In this document: piece by piece, positions 49,755 to 59,089 of the stretch
Layout: every line of letters starts with the position of its first letter
Numbering within the stretch: position 1 is the stretch's first letter
Assembly (NCBI RefSeq): GCF_900091725.1
Contig: NZ_FMBW01000044.1
Coordinates: 496,001 to 560,000, forward strand
Source: Streptomyces sp. DvalAA-43
GTDB lineage: Bacteria > Actinomycetota > Actinomycetes > Streptomycetales > Streptomycetaceae
Reading direction: 5' to 3'
DNA length: 64,000 bases
The notes under the pieces: generated by a model
Told to the model about the DNA's origin: nothing
Databases searched by the model: none
The model's input: only the letters and a program-made list of their open reading frames with translations
Translations under genes and position numbers: made by a program

Positions 49755-51353
49755 GTGCCCGCAGCCGACCTCCTCCTCACCGGAGCCCGTGTCCGCACCC
49801 TCGATCCGGCCCGGCCGGAGGCCACCGCCGTGGCGGTCAAGGACGGGGTGATCACCGCCGTCGGCGACGAGGCCGGGCTGCGCGAGTGGCACGGCAACGG
49901 CACGGTCCGCGTCGACCTGGCCGGGGCCACCCTCACCCCCGGCCTGGTCGACGCGCACAGCCACCCCGTCTGGGGCCTGGAGATGGCCACCGGCACGGAC
50001 CTCACCGCCGTCCGCGACCTCGGCCGGCTGCGCGCCGCCCTGGCGGCGGCCGAGCGGACCGAGGGCTGGGTCGTCGCCTGGGGCCTGGACCACAACGCCT
50101 TCGGCGGCCGTCCCCTCGACCGGGCCCTGATCGAGGACGCCGTCGGCGGTGCCCCCGCCTTCATCCGGCTCTACGACGGCCACTCGGCCCTGGCCAGCGG
50201 GGCCGCACTGGAACGCGCCGGGATCACCGGCCCGCGTACTTTCGCTCAGCGCTCCACCGTCGTCTGCGACCCCGACGGCCGCCCCACCGGGCACCTGATC
50301 GAGCACGCCGCGATGGACCTGGTCGGCGGCCGGCTGCCCAGGCCCTCCTCCGCTCAACGCCGCACCCGCCTCGTGGAGCTGCTCTCCGACATGGCCGCCA
50401 CCGGCCTCACCGGGGCCCATGTGATGGACCTCGCCGACGGCTCCGTGCCCGAGCTGCTGGCCGCCGTGGAGGAGGAGACCGACCTGCCGGTACGGCTGCG
50501 GCTGGCCCCCTGGTGCATGCCGGGCGCGGACGAGGAGGCCCTGGACGAGCTGGTACGCGTCCAGCGCGAGGCGGGCCGGCTCTGGCGCGTCGGCGGCGTC
50601 AAGTTCTTCATGGACGGCACCGTCGAGGGCGGCACCGCGTGGCTGGAGCACGCCGACTGCCACGGTGAGGGCACCGAGGCGTTCTGGCCGGACCCCGGGG
50701 CGTACACCGCCGCCGTCACCCGTCTGCACCGCGCCGGGGTGCGCACCGCCACGCACGCCATCGGGGACGCCGCCGTGCGGCATGTGCTGGACACGGTGGA
50801 GGCGCTGGGGGAGAGCGGCCGGCTCCGCCACCGCGTCGAGCACATCGAGACCGTGCCGGACGGCCTGGCCGCCCGGTTCGCCGCGCTCGGGGTGATCGCC
50901 TCGATGCAGCCCACCCACACCGCGTACACCCGCGCCGACCACAGCGACGAGTGGTCGAAGCGGCTCGGGGACGAACGGGCCGGACGGGCCTGGCGCTGCC
51001 GGGACCTGCGGGATGCCGGAGCGTACCTGGCGCTGGGCTCGGACTGGCCGATCGCCCACTACGACGTACGGCAGGTGCTGGCCACGGCCCGGCTGCGGCG
51101 GCTGCCCGGGGCGTACGACACCGAGCCGGTCACCGCCGAGCAGGCGCTGACCGGGCTGATGGCGCTGGAGGGCTGCACCTCGCACGCGGCGGTCGCCGCC
51201 GGGGAACAGCAGGTCGCGGGCCGGATCGCCGTGGGCTTCCGGGCCGATCTGACGGCGTTCGGGGTGGATCCGGTGGCGGCACCGGCGGACGAGCTGTCCG
51301 AGGCGCCGGTGCGGCTCACGGTGTGCGGGGGACGCGTGGTGCACCAGGGGTGA
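49755..51353 (+). CDS. YtcJ-like amidohydrolase family metalloenzyme
   Basis: A 532-residue cytosolic metal hydrolase (amidohydrolase_3/YtcJ). The barrel metal ligands are visible: HxH in LVDAHSHPVWG (about 65), Lys in VKFFMDG (about 285), His in THAIGDAAV (about 335), His in RVEHIE, and Asp in LGSDWPIAH. The GTG start has AAGGAG seven bases ahead. Its partner permease suggests a small N-acyl, carbamate-like or formyl amine substrate, which cannot be named from sequence. Confidence 0.9.
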   Translation: MPAADLLLTGARVRTLDPARPEATAVAVKDGVITAVGDEAGLREWHGNGTVRVDLAGATLTPGLVDAHSHPVWGLEMATGTDLTAVRDLGRLRAALAAAERTEGWVVAWGLDHNAFGGRPLDRALIEDAVGGAPAFIRLYDGHSALASGAALERAGITGPRTFAQRSTVVCDPDGRPTGHLIEHAAMDLVGGRLPRPSSAQRRTRLVELLSDMAATGLTGAHVMDLADGSVPELLAAVEEETDLPVRLRLAPWCMPGADEEALDELVRVQREAGRLWRVGGVKFFMDGTVEGGTAWLEHADCHGEGTEAFWPDPGAYTAAVTRLHRAGVRTATHAIGDAAVRHVLDTVEALGESGRLRHRVEHIETVPDGLAARFAALGVIASMQPTHTAYTRADHSDEWSKRLGDERAGRAWRCRDLRDAGAYLALGSDWPIAHYDVRQVLATARLRRLPGAYDTEPVTAEQALTGLMALEGCTSHAAVAAGEQQVAGRIAVGFRADLTAFGVDPVAAPADELSEAPVRLTVCGGRVVHQG

Positions 51354-51416
51354 GGTTCCGGCGGCGGCGGACGGGCCGACGACGCCCTCAGCGGCGGCCC
51401 GCCGCCGCGTCCGCCC

Positions 51417-52379
51417 TCAGCGGCGGCCCGCCCCCGCCGCGTCCGCCGCCGGGCGCCGGGTCCGGACCGGGGTACGCGCGGACAGACCGGCCAGCCGCGC
51501 CCTCCCGCACGGCGGCGCCACCCGCTTCGGGAGATGGTGCGGCAGCGAGCCGTACCAGGCGTACGACACCGCGTAACCGAAGGCCAGGCACGCCATGCCA
51601 CCCAGCGCGTCCAGCCAGAAGTGGTTGGCGGTCGACACGATGACGACCAGGGTGACCGCCGGATAGAGCAGGCCCAGGACGCGGGCCCAGGGCGCGGAGG
51701 CCAGCGCGAAGACCGTCAGACCGCACCAGAGCGACCAGCCGATGTGCATCGACGGCATCGCCGCGTACTGGTTCGACATGTTCTTGAAGTTGCCCGAGGC
51801 CATCGAACCCCAGGTGTGGTGGACCAGGACGGTGTCGACGAAGTGGCCGCCGTTCATCAGCCGGGGCGGCGCCAGCGGATACAGGTAGTAGCCGAGCAGC
51901 GCCACGCCCGTGGTGGCGAACAGCGCCAGCCGGGCCGCCGCGTAGCGGCCCGGGTGCCAGTGGAACAGCCACACCAGCACACAGACCGTGACGATGAAGT
52001 GCAGTGTCGCGTAGTAGTAGTTCATCGAGACGATCAGCCATGTCACGGAATTCACCGTGTGGTTGACCGACTGCTCCACGGCGATGCCCAGATACCGCTC
52101 GGCCGACCAGATCCGGTCGGCGTTGCGCAGGGCCTCGGTCCGCTGCTCCGGGACGGCGTTGCGCACCAGCGAGTACACCCAGTAACTGGCGGCGACGAGC
52201 AGGATTTCGAACCAGATGCGCGGTCGGCGGGGGGAGTGCCGAGAGCGCAGTCCCGCCAGGCCGCTGATGCGCCGTCCGGTGTTCTGCTTCGGGTTCGCCA
52301 CGGGGGCCGCCTCGTTCACGATGGGTGACGGGGTGGCCTCCGACCGGCCTTCCTGTGATGTCACGCTCAATTCACCCAT
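51417..52379 (-). CDS. PAP2 superfamily phosphatase/Aur1-like transferase
   Basis: A 320-residue membrane protein with about six helices. Phosphatase motifs: AAMPSMHIGWSLW (motif 2, with catalytic His) and STANHFWLDALGG (motif 3). The motif-1 region (YYLYPLAPPRL) matches the inositolphosphotransferase Aur1/Ipt1-like PAP2_3 group. Acts on lipid phosphates, perhaps in cell-envelope lipid turnover. I use the ATG at 52379; GTG 52385 is two codons earlier. The 3' end overlaps a 29-bp duplicated GC-rich block. Confidence 0.88.
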   Translation of the reverse strand: MGELSVTSQEGRSEATPSPIVNEAAPVANPKQNTGRRISGLAGLRSRHSPRRPRIWFEILLVAASYWVYSLVRNAVPEQRTEALRNADRIWSAERYLGIAVEQSVNHTVNSVTWLIVSMNYYYATLHFIVTVCVLVWLFHWHPGRYAAARLALFATTGVALLGYYLYPLAPPRLMNGGHFVDTVLVHHTWGSMASGNFKNMSNQYAAMPSMHIGWSLWCGLTVFALASAPWARVLGLLYPAVTLVVIVSTANHFWLDALGGMACLAFGYAVSYAWYGSLPHHLPKRVAPPCGRARLAGLSARTPVRTRRPAADAAGAGRR

Positions 52380-52508
52380 AGGCACAGAGTCTGCCAGAAA
52401 GTGGCCCTTCGCCCGATCATCCTCCGGCCGGGTCCGGGCCGCACATCAGCACGGCCGCCGGGAGCACCGGGAAGCCGCATGCCGGGGTGCCGCAGGGAGC
52501 GCAATCGG

Positions 52509-52544
52509 GAGTCCCGTCAGGAGTGCCGTCAAGAGTCCCGGAAG
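52509..52544 (+). repeat. Three tandem 12-bp units
   Basis: GAGTCCCGTCAG, GAGTGCCGTCAA and GAGTCCCGGAAG follow one another exactly, in the 213-base space between the malR stop and the PAP2 start. No known site matches. Confidence 0.7.
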
Positions 52545-52592
52545 CGAGTGTTCGGACTGCGTACCGCGAACGGGCGTGGGATCCTGGGCGGG

Positions 52593-53630
52593 TCAGGCGG
52601 TGGCGGCCGGTGCGGGCCCGGGGCCCGCGGCCGTTGAACCGCGAACGACCAGCTCGGGCATGAAGACGAACTCGCTGTGCGGGGCGGGTGTGCCGCCGAC
52701 CTCCTCCAGGAGGGTGCGCACGGCGGCCTGGCCCATCGCCGTCACCGGCTGACGGATCGTGGTCAGCGGCGGATCGGTGAACGCTATGAGCGGCGAATCG
52801 TCGTAACCGACCACCGACAGATCGCGCGGCACCTCCAACGACAGCCGGCGGGCGGCCCGGATCGCGCCGAGCGCCATCATGTCGCTCGCGCACACCACCG
52901 CCGTACAGCCCCGCTCGATCAGCGCCGACGCCGCGGCCTGTCCGCCCTCAAGAGTGAACAGCGAATGCTGGATCAGCTCCTCCGCCGCGTCCGGCGCGAG
53001 GCCCAACTGCTCCTGGACGGTGGCGCGGAAGCCCTCGATCTTGCGCAGGACCGGCACGAACCGCTTCGGGCCGACCGCCAGCCCGATCCGCTGATGGCCC
53101 AGCGACACCAGATGCGTCACCGCGAGCCGCATCGCCGCCCGGTCGTCCGGCGAGATGAACGGCGCCTGGACCTTGGGCGAGAAGCCGTTGACCAGGACGA
53201 ACGGAACGCCCTTGGCGCGCAGTTGCTCATAGCGCTGCATATCGGCCGAGGTGTCGGCGTGCAGTCCGGAGACGAAGATGATGCCCGCGACGCCGCGGTC
53301 GACCAGCATCTCGGTCAACTCGTCCTCGGTGGAGCCGCCGGGGGTCTGGGTCGCCAGCACCGGTGTGTAGCCCTGCCGCGTCAGCGCCTGGCCGATGACC
53401 TGGGCCAGGGCGGGGAAGATGGGGTTCTCCAGCTCGGGCGTGATCAGCCCGACCAGCCCCGCGCTGCGCCGGCGCAGCCGTACGGGCCGTTCGTAGCCGA
53501 GGACGTCGAGCGCGGCGAGAACGGATTCGCGGGTGGCCGCTGCAACACCGGGCTTGCCGTTCAGTACGCGGCTGACCGTCGCTTCGCTGACCCCCGCCTG
53601 AGTTGCGATATCGGCAAGCCGTGCGGTCAT
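52593..53630 (-). CDS. malR: LacI-family maltose-regulon repressor MalR
   Basis: A 345-residue LacI/GalR repressor. Helix-turn-helix ARLADIATQAGVSEATVSRV (residues 3-22) and hinge helix RESVLAALDVLGYERP are typical; the rest is the periplasmic-binding-like sensor fold ending with VRQPVTAMGQAAV-like contacts and EFVFMPELVVRGS. It would repress malEFG and amylase genes without maltose. It is divergent from malE. A second, strikingly similar repressor is at 59086. The ATG at 53630 places the HTH at the very N-terminus, as usual. Confidence 0.92.
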   Translation of the reverse strand: MTARLADIATQAGVSEATVSRVLNGKPGVAAATRESVLAALDVLGYERPVRLRRRSAGLVGLITPELENPIFPALAQVIGQALTRQGYTPVLATQTPGGSTEDELTEMLVDRGVAGIIFVSGLHADTSADMQRYEQLRAKGVPFVLVNGFSPKVQAPFISPDDRAAMRLAVTHLVSLGHQRIGLAVGPKRFVPVLRKIEGFRATVQEQLGLAPDAAEELIQHSLFTLEGGQAAASALIERGCTAVVCASDMMALGAIRAARRLSLEVPRDLSVVGYDDSPLIAFTDPPLTTIRQPVTAMGQAAVRTLLEEVGGTPAPHSEFVFMPELVVRGSTAAGPGPAPAATA

Positions 53631-53727
53631 GGAAGTGGACTGTACCGGGCGTATGTCGGATTGCCCACCATGTGCATGAATCGGACAGTGGCCCCCGCGT
53701 GACGCTCCGCGGTGGATTCCCGGCAAC

Positions 53728-53746
53728 ATCTTGCAAGGACTTGCGG
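53728..53746 (-). promoter_or_regulatory. MalR-type TTGCA site near malR
   Basis: ATCTTGCAAGGACTTGCGG contains the palindrome CTTGCAAG and a second CTTGCG direct half-site. It lies about 100 bases before the malR ATG, suiting autoregulation. Confidence 0.6.
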
Positions 53747-53841
53747 TGCGGGTTTGCGGACGGCGGTCGGATCGTCGCACCGCACGGGCCGAGGGCCGTG
53801 GCCCGCCGCTGCCAGGGCGAGGCGTCCGTCGTCAAGGGGCT

Positions 53842-53905
53842 TGACGGCAACCGTGAGGACACGCGAATGTAACGATCGTCGGTGCTTGCAGAAATCTTCC
53901 GCAAA
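53842..53905 (+). promoter_or_regulatory. malE promoter region with MalR-type site
   Basis: TTGACG at 53842-53847 may be the -35; no good -10 at 17-18 bases is seen (GAATGT at 18). At 53885 CTTGCAG is followed by CCGCAAA (53899-53905), an imperfect inverted TTGC/GCAA pair like the amylase operators, about 85 bases before malE. The gap 53631-53988 holds nothing coding. Confidence 0.5.
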
Positions 53906-53988
53906 CTCTTTCGGCCTTCTTTCATCCTTGTTACGTTCACGTCGACCCGGCGCCGCGACGGAGCGGTACGGCAGTTGAAGGAGTTCAG

Positions 53989-55263
53989 ATGCGACGTGGC
54001 ATAACGGCCACCGCCCTGGTCGCGGCCCTGGCGTTCGCGGCGACCGCCTGCGGCAGCGGCAGCGAGTCCGACGGTACGAGCAAGAGCTCGGGCGAGCTCT
54101 CCGGCACCGTGACGTGGTGGGACACCTCCACCGCGGGCAGCGAGGACAAGGTCTTCAAGAAGATCGCGGAGGGCTTCACCAAGAAGCACCCCAAGGTCCA
54201 CGTGAACTACGTCAACGTGCCCTTCGGCGACGCGCAGAACAAGTTCAAGAACGCGGCCCAGGCCGGCTCCGACGCCCCCGACGTCATCCGCTCCGAGGTC
54301 GCCTGGACCCCCGAGTTCGCCGACCTCGGCTACCTGGCCCCGCTCGACGGCACCGCCGCGCTGAAGAACCCGGACGACTTCCTGAAGCAGGCCGCCGCGT
54401 CCACCAAGTACAAGGACAAGACGTACGCGGTGCCGCAGGTCATCGACTCCATGGGCATCTTCTACAACAAGAAGATCTTCAAGGACGCCGGGGTCGAGGT
54501 CCCCACGACCGTCGACGAGCTGAAGACCGTCTCCAAGAAGATCAAGGACAAGACCGGCAAGACCGGTATGTACCTGCGCGGTGACGACGCCTACTGGTTC
54601 CTCTCCTTCCTGTACGGCGAGGGCGGCGACATGGTCGACGCGTCCACCAAGTCCGTCACCATCGACAACCCCGAGGGCGTCAAGGCGATGAAGGTCGTCA
54701 AGGACCTCGTCGACTCGGGTGTCGCCAAGACCGACGCCACGGACGGCTGGGAGAACATGCAGGCGTCCTTCAAGGACGGCAAGGTCGCCATGATGATCAA
54801 CGGCCCGTGGGCCGTCGCCGACACCTTCGCCGGCAAGGAGTTCAAGGACAAGGCCAACCTGGGCATCGCCCCGGTCCCGGCCGGCTCCGCCGCGCAGGGC
54901 GCCCCGCAGGGCGGTCACAACCTGGCCGTCTACGCGGGCTCGAAGAACCTCGAAGCCTCCTACGCGTTCGTCGACTACATGACGTCCACGGAGACCCAGG
55001 CCGAGGTCACCAAGGAACTGAGCCTCCTGCCGACCCGCACCTCCGCCTACGCCCGCCAGGACGTCGTCGACAACGAGATCGTCGGCTTCTTCAAGCCCGT
55101 CGTGGAGACCGCCGTCGAGCGCCCCTGGATCCCGGAGACCGGCAGCCTCTTCGCCCCGCTCGTCACCGAGTACACCAAGGTCCTCACCGGACAGGCCACG
55201 CCGGAGAAGGCCGTCAAGACGACCGGCGACTCCTACCGCAAGCTCCTCAAGGGCTGGAAGTAA
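53989..55263 (+). CDS. malE: Maltose/maltodextrin-binding lipoprotein
   Basis: A 424-residue extracellular binding protein. The signal peptide ends in the lipobox AATAC (Cys at about 21). The mature protein shows the ABC sugar-binder pattern: GTVTWWDTSTAGSED, GDAQNKFKNAAQAG, APDVIRSEVAWTPEF, and AVPQVIDSMGIFYNKKIF. GAAGGAG precedes the ATG. It delivers maltodextrins to MalF/MalG. First gene of malEFG-aglA-malR2, though the hairpin at 57237 may uncouple the later genes. Confidence 0.95.
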   Translation: MRRGITATALVAALAFAATACGSGSESDGTSKSSGELSGTVTWWDTSTAGSEDKVFKKIAEGFTKKHPKVHVNYVNVPFGDAQNKFKNAAQAGSDAPDVIRSEVAWTPEFADLGYLAPLDGTAALKNPDDFLKQAAASTKYKDKTYAVPQVIDSMGIFYNKKIFKDAGVEVPTTVDELKTVSKKIKDKTGKTGMYLRGDDAYWFLSFLYGEGGDMVDASTKSVTIDNPEGVKAMKVVKDLVDSGVAKTDATDGWENMQASFKDGKVAMMINGPWAVADTFAGKEFKDKANLGIAPVPAGSAAQGAPQGGHNLAVYAGSKNLEASYAFVDYMTSTETQAEVTKELSLLPTRTSAYARQDVVDNEIVGFFKPVVETAVERPWIPETGSLFAPLVTEYTKVLTGQATPEKAVKTTGDSYRKLLKGWK

Positions 55264-55284
55264 CCCAGGAAGGCAGGCCGGCTG

Positions 55285-56304
55285 ATGGCTGTCCACACCA
55301 GCCAGTCGGTGGCGAAGGCCGCGGGCGACGACGTCGTCGCCCGCGGCCGGAGCCGCGGCACTGGCAACCCACCCCGACCGGGCAGGCTCCGGCGGGCGCT
55401 GTCGACCCACTGGTACGCCTGGACCATGGTCGCCCCCGTCGTCCTCGTGATCGGCGTGATCATCGGGTATCCGCTGGTCCGCGGCATCTACCTGTCGCTC
55501 ACCGACGCCAACGAGCGCAACGTCGAACGGTCCATCGGCGTCAACCACATCCCCGCGTCGTACAAGTTCGTGGGTCTGGACAACTACGCCGACGTGCTCA
55601 CGGGCAACGAGTTCCTCGGCACGCTCGGGTGGACCCTGGTGTGGACGGTCTCCTGCGTGACGGTCACCTTCGCCCTCGGCATGGCGCTCGCCAACATCCT
55701 CAACCGCAGGATCGCCGGGCGTTCCGCGTACCGGATGGCGCTCATCCTGCCCTGGGCCATCCCCGGCTTCGTCTCCGTCTTCGCCTGGCGCTTCCTCTAC
55801 AACGAGGACCGCGGGCTGCTCAACAAGATCCTCTCGGGGTCCGGCTTCGACGGCGTCCCGTGGCTCAACGACCCGACCTGGGCGAAGATCTCCGTCATCG
55901 CCGTCAACGTCTGGCTCGGCGTGCCGTTCATGATGGTCGCCCTCCTCGGCGGGCTCCAGTCCATCCCCAGCGAGCACTACGAGGCCGCGGAGATGGACGG
56001 CGCGAGCGCCTGGCAGCGCTTCCGGCACATCACCCTGCCCGGACTGCGCCCCGTCTCCACGACGGTGATCCTGCTCTCCACCATCTGGACCTTCAACATG
56101 TTCCCGGTGATCTTCCTGCTGACCAGCGGCGGACCCGGCGACGCCACCCAGATCCTGGTGACGCAGGCGTACAAGTTCTCCTTCGAGATCAGCCCGCGCG
56201 ACTTCGCGCTCTCCTCCACCTGGGGCGTGCTGATCCTCGTACTCCTGATGGTCTTCGCCGCCGTGTACCGGCGAGTCCTCCGCACCCAGGGAGATGACTG
56301 GTGA
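55285..56304 (+). CDS. malF: Maltose ABC transporter permease MalF
   Basis: A 339-residue permease with six main helices. The cytoplasmic EAA loop is HYEAAEMDGASAWQRFRHI (about 230). The extracytoplasmic loop between helices 1 and 2 is short, unlike E. coli MalF and like Gram-positive forms. Helix 1 is VAPVVLVIGVIIGYPL. AGGAAGG precedes the ATG. The stop overlaps the malG GTG (GTGA). There is no MalK gene; the shared ATPase MsiK, encoded elsewhere in Streptomyces, presumably serves. Confidence 0.94.
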   Translation: MAVHTSQSVAKAAGDDVVARGRSRGTGNPPRPGRLRRALSTHWYAWTMVAPVVLVIGVIIGYPLVRGIYLSLTDANERNVERSIGVNHIPASYKFVGLDNYADVLTGNEFLGTLGWTLVWTVSCVTVTFALGMALANILNRRIAGRSAYRMALILPWAIPGFVSVFAWRFLYNEDRGLLNKILSGSGFDGVPWLNDPTWAKISVIAVNVWLGVPFMMVALLGGLQSIPSEHYEAAEMDGASAWQRFRHITLPGLRPVSTTVILLSTIWTFNMFPVIFLLTSGGPGDATQILVTQAYKFSFEISPRDFALSSTWGVLILVLLMVFAAVYRRVLRTQGDDW

Positions 56305-57179
56305 CCACGGCCCCCGCCCCCTCCGCGCGGCACTCCGCGTCCAAGGTCCGGCTGCGCGGCGAGCGTTCGCCGCTGGCTTCCACCGCGCTGCACCTGACGC
56401 TGATCGTCGCGTCCGTGATCGCCGTCTTCCCCGTGCTGTGGGTGCTGCTCACCTCGCTGAAGCCCGCCGCGTACGCGACCACCACGGACTTCTTCAGAGA
56501 GACGACGTTCGAGAACTACACGAACCTCCTCCAGAACACGAAGTTCCTCACCTGGTTCGGCAATTCGCTGCTCATCGCCGGGCTCACCACCCTGGCCGGC
56601 GTCATCGTCTCCGCCTCCACCGGCTACGCCGTCAGCCGCTTCCGGTTCCCGGGCAAGCGCGGGCTGATGTGGACGCTGCTGATCACCCAGATGTTCCCGG
56701 TCGCCGTCCTCATCGTGCCGATCTACAACATCATGGCGACCATGGGGCTGCTCAACCAGCCCGCCGGTCTGGTCATCACCTACCTCACCATCTCGGTGCC
56801 GTTCTGCGCCTGGATGATGAAGGGCTTCTTCGACACCATCCCGCGCGAGATCGACGAGTCGGGCCAGGTCGACGGCCTCACCCCGTTCGGCACGTTCTGG
56901 CGGCTCGTCCTGCCGCTCGCCAAGCCCGGCCTCGCCGTCACCGCGTTCTACTCCTTCATCACCGCATGGGGTGAAGTGGCGTACGCCTCCGCCTTCATGG
57001 TCGGCGAGGACAACCTCACGCTCGCGGGCGGACTCCAGCTGTTCGTCAACCGGTACGGGGCCCAGTGGGGCCCGATGACCGCCGCGTCCGTGCTGATCGC
57101 GATACCCGCGGCCCTGGTCTTCCTGTTCGCGCAGAAGCACCTCGTCACCGGCATGTCCGCCGGAGCCGTCAAGGGCTGA
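56301..57179 (+). CDS. malG: Maltose ABC transporter permease MalG
   Basis: A 292-residue permease with six helices; the EAA loop is EIDESGQVDGLTPFGTF (about 194). MVGEDNLTLAGGLQLFVN and the final KGL-like KG match MalG proteins. GTG start coupled to malF by a four-base overlap. Works with MalF and a shared ATPase. Confidence 0.94.
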   Translation: MTTAPAPSARHSASKVRLRGERSPLASTALHLTLIVASVIAVFPVLWVLLTSLKPAAYATTTDFFRETTFENYTNLLQNTKFLTWFGNSLLIAGLTTLAGVIVSASTGYAVSRFRFPGKRGLMWTLLITQMFPVAVLIVPIYNIMATMGLLNQPAGLVITYLTISVPFCAWMMKGFFDTIPREIDESGQVDGLTPFGTFWRLVLPLAKPGLAVTAFYSFITAWGEVAYASAFMVGEDNLTLAGGLQLFVNRYGAQWGPMTAASVLIAIPAALVFLFAQKHLVTGMSAGAVKG

Positions 57180-57236
57180 CCCAGCACGCCCCGCACGACC
57201 CGCACGCACCACGTCACGGCGGTCCGCAGGTACCCC

Positions 57237-57253
57237 GGGGAACCGGATTCCCC
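57237..57253 (+). repeat. Intercistronic hairpin between malG and aglA
   Basis: GGGGAA and TTCCCC flank CCGGA, a compact six-base-pair stem. It lies 57 bases after malG and 108 before aglA, and may stabilise the malEFG mRNA, limit read-through, or be a binding site. Confidence 0.5.
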
Positions 57254-57361
57254 ACCACAACCGACCACGCCCCCGGTCCGGGCCGATCCCGCACCGGGGC
57301 GGTCGCCGGTGTTCCGACCCGGTCCCGGCGCCGCTTCCCACCCCGACACCTCAGGGACGAC

Positions 57362-59089
57362 ATGACCCAGCACCTCGCTGCCCCCTCCACCGGCACGTCC
57401 GGCGACGCTCCGGCCCACCAGACCGGCTGGTGGCAGGACGCGGTGATCTACCAGGTCTATCCACGGAGCTTCGCCGACGGCAACGGCGACGGCATGGGCG
57501 ACCTCGCCGGCGTACGCGGCAGACTCCCGTACCTCAAGGACCTCGGTGTGGACGCGGTCTGGCTCAGCCCGTTCTACGCCTCCCCGCAGGCCGACGCGGG
57601 CTACGACGTCGCCGACTACCGAACCATCGACCCGATGTTCGGCACCCTGCTGGACGCCGACGCGCTGATCCGGGACGCCCACGACCTGGGCCTGCGGATC
57701 ATCGTGGACCTGGTGCCCAACCACTCCTCGGACCGGCACGAGTGGTTCAGGCGCGCCCTCGCCGAGGGTCCTGGCTCCGCGCTGCGCGAGCGCTACCACT
57801 TCCGCCCCGGCAAGGGCGCGGACGGCGAACTGCCGCCCAACGACTGGGAGTCCATCTTCGGCGGCCCGGCCTGGACCCGGACCACCGACCCGGACGGCAC
57901 CCCGGGCGACTGGTACCTCCACCTCTTCGCGCCCGAGCAGCCCGACTTCAACTGGGAACACCCGGCCGTCGCCGACGAGTTCCGCTCGATCCTGCGCTTC
58001 TGGCTCGACATGGGCGTCGACGGCTTCCGGGTCGACGTCGCCCACGGACTGGTCAAGGCCGCCGGTCTGCCCGACCTCGGCAGCCACGACCAGCTGAAGC
58101 TGCTCGGCAACGACGTCATGCCGTTCTTCGACCAGGACGGGGTGCACGAGATCTACCGTTCCTGGCGCATCATCCTCGACGAGTACCCCGAGAAGAAGGG
58201 CCCCGGAGGGCCCTCGTCGGAAGGGCGGTGGTGGGCCACGGGCGGGCGCATCCTCGTCGCCGAGGCCTGGACCCCCACCGTCGAGCGCACCGCCAACTAC
58301 GTGCGCCCCGACGAGATGCACCAGGCGTTCAACTTCCAGTACCTCTCCACCGCCTGGGACGCGGCCGAGCTGCGCAAGGTCATCGACACCTCGCTCGACG
58401 CGATGCGCCCGGTCGGTGCCCCCACCACCTGGGTGCTCTCCAACCACGACGTGACCCGGCACACCACCCGGTTCGCCAACCCGCCCGGCCTCGGCACCCA
58501 GATCCGCACCGCCGGCGACCGCGACCTGGGCCTGCGCAGGGCCCGCGCCGCCACCCTGCTGATGCTGGCGCTGCCCGGCTCCGCCTACGTCTACCAGGGC
58601 GAGGAACTCGGCCTGCCCGACGTCACCGACCTGCCCGACGAGGTCCGCCAGGACCCGTCGTTCTTCCGCGCGGAGGGCCAGGACGGCTTCCGCGACGGCT
58701 GCCGGGTGCCGATCCCGTGGACCCGCGACGGCAGCTCGTACGGCTTCGGCGACGGCGGCAGCTGGCTGCCCCAGCCCGAGGGCTGGGGCGAGCTGAGCGT
58801 CCAGGCGCAGACCGGCGAGGAGGGCTCCACGCTGGAGCTGTACCGGTCCGCGATCGCCGCCCGCCGGGCCCACCCGGGGCTCGGCGCCGGAGCCTCGGTG
58901 GAGTGGCTGGGGGCCCCGGAGGGGCTGCTGATCTTCGCCCGCCCCGGCTTCGTCTGCACCGTCAACACGACGGGCCGCCCGGTGCGCATCCCGGTGCGCG
59001 GCAACGTCCTGCTGTCCAGCAGCCCGGTCGTCACCGACGGCGCCGAGATCGAGCTGCCCGCGGACACCACGGTGTGGTGGACGGTGTGA
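57362..59089 (+). CDS. aglA: Alpha-glucosidase (GH13)
   Basis: A 575-residue intracellular enzyme cleaving alpha-1,4-glucosides such as maltose. GH13 regions: I VDLVPNHSSDRH, II GFRVDVAHG (nucleophile Asp), III ILVAEAW (acid/base Glu), IV LSNHDVTRH. No signal peptide. It starts QTGWWQDAVIYQVYPRSFADGNGDGMGDL after a short polar head. Its stop TGA overlaps the GTG of the second regulator (GTGA), coupling enzyme and repressor production. Confidence 0.94.
   Translation: MTQHLAAPSTGTSGDAPAHQTGWWQDAVIYQVYPRSFADGNGDGMGDLAGVRGRLPYLKDLGVDAVWLSPFYASPQADAGYDVADYRTIDPMFGTLLDADALIRDAHDLGLRIIVDLVPNHSSDRHEWFRRALAEGPGSALRERYHFRPGKGADGELPPNDWESIFGGPAWTRTTDPDGTPGDWYLHLFAPEQPDFNWEHPAVADEFRSILRFWLDMGVDGFRVDVAHGLVKAAGLPDLGSHDQLKLLGNDVMPFFDQDGVHEIYRSWRIILDEYPEKKGPGGPSSEGRWWATGGRILVAEAWTPTVERTANYVRPDEMHQAFNFQYLSTAWDAAELRKVIDTSLDAMRPVGAPTTWVLSNHDVTRHTTRFANPPGLGTQIRTAGDRDLGLRRARAATLLMLALPGSAYVYQGEELGLPDVTDLPDEVRQDPSFFRAEGQDGFRDGCRVPIPWTRDGSSYGFGDGGSWLPQPEGWGELSVQAQTGEEGSTLELYRSAIAARRAHPGLGAGASVEWLGAPEGLLIFARPGFVCTVNTTGRPVRIPVRGNVLLSSSPVVTDGAEIELPADTTVWWTV

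Noticed and set aside
53227..56028. Very long open frame on the minus strand opposite malE and malF (933 codons)
   Set aside because: Antisense shadow of high-GC genes: composition follows the codon bias of malE/malF, no family resemblance, no ribosome site.
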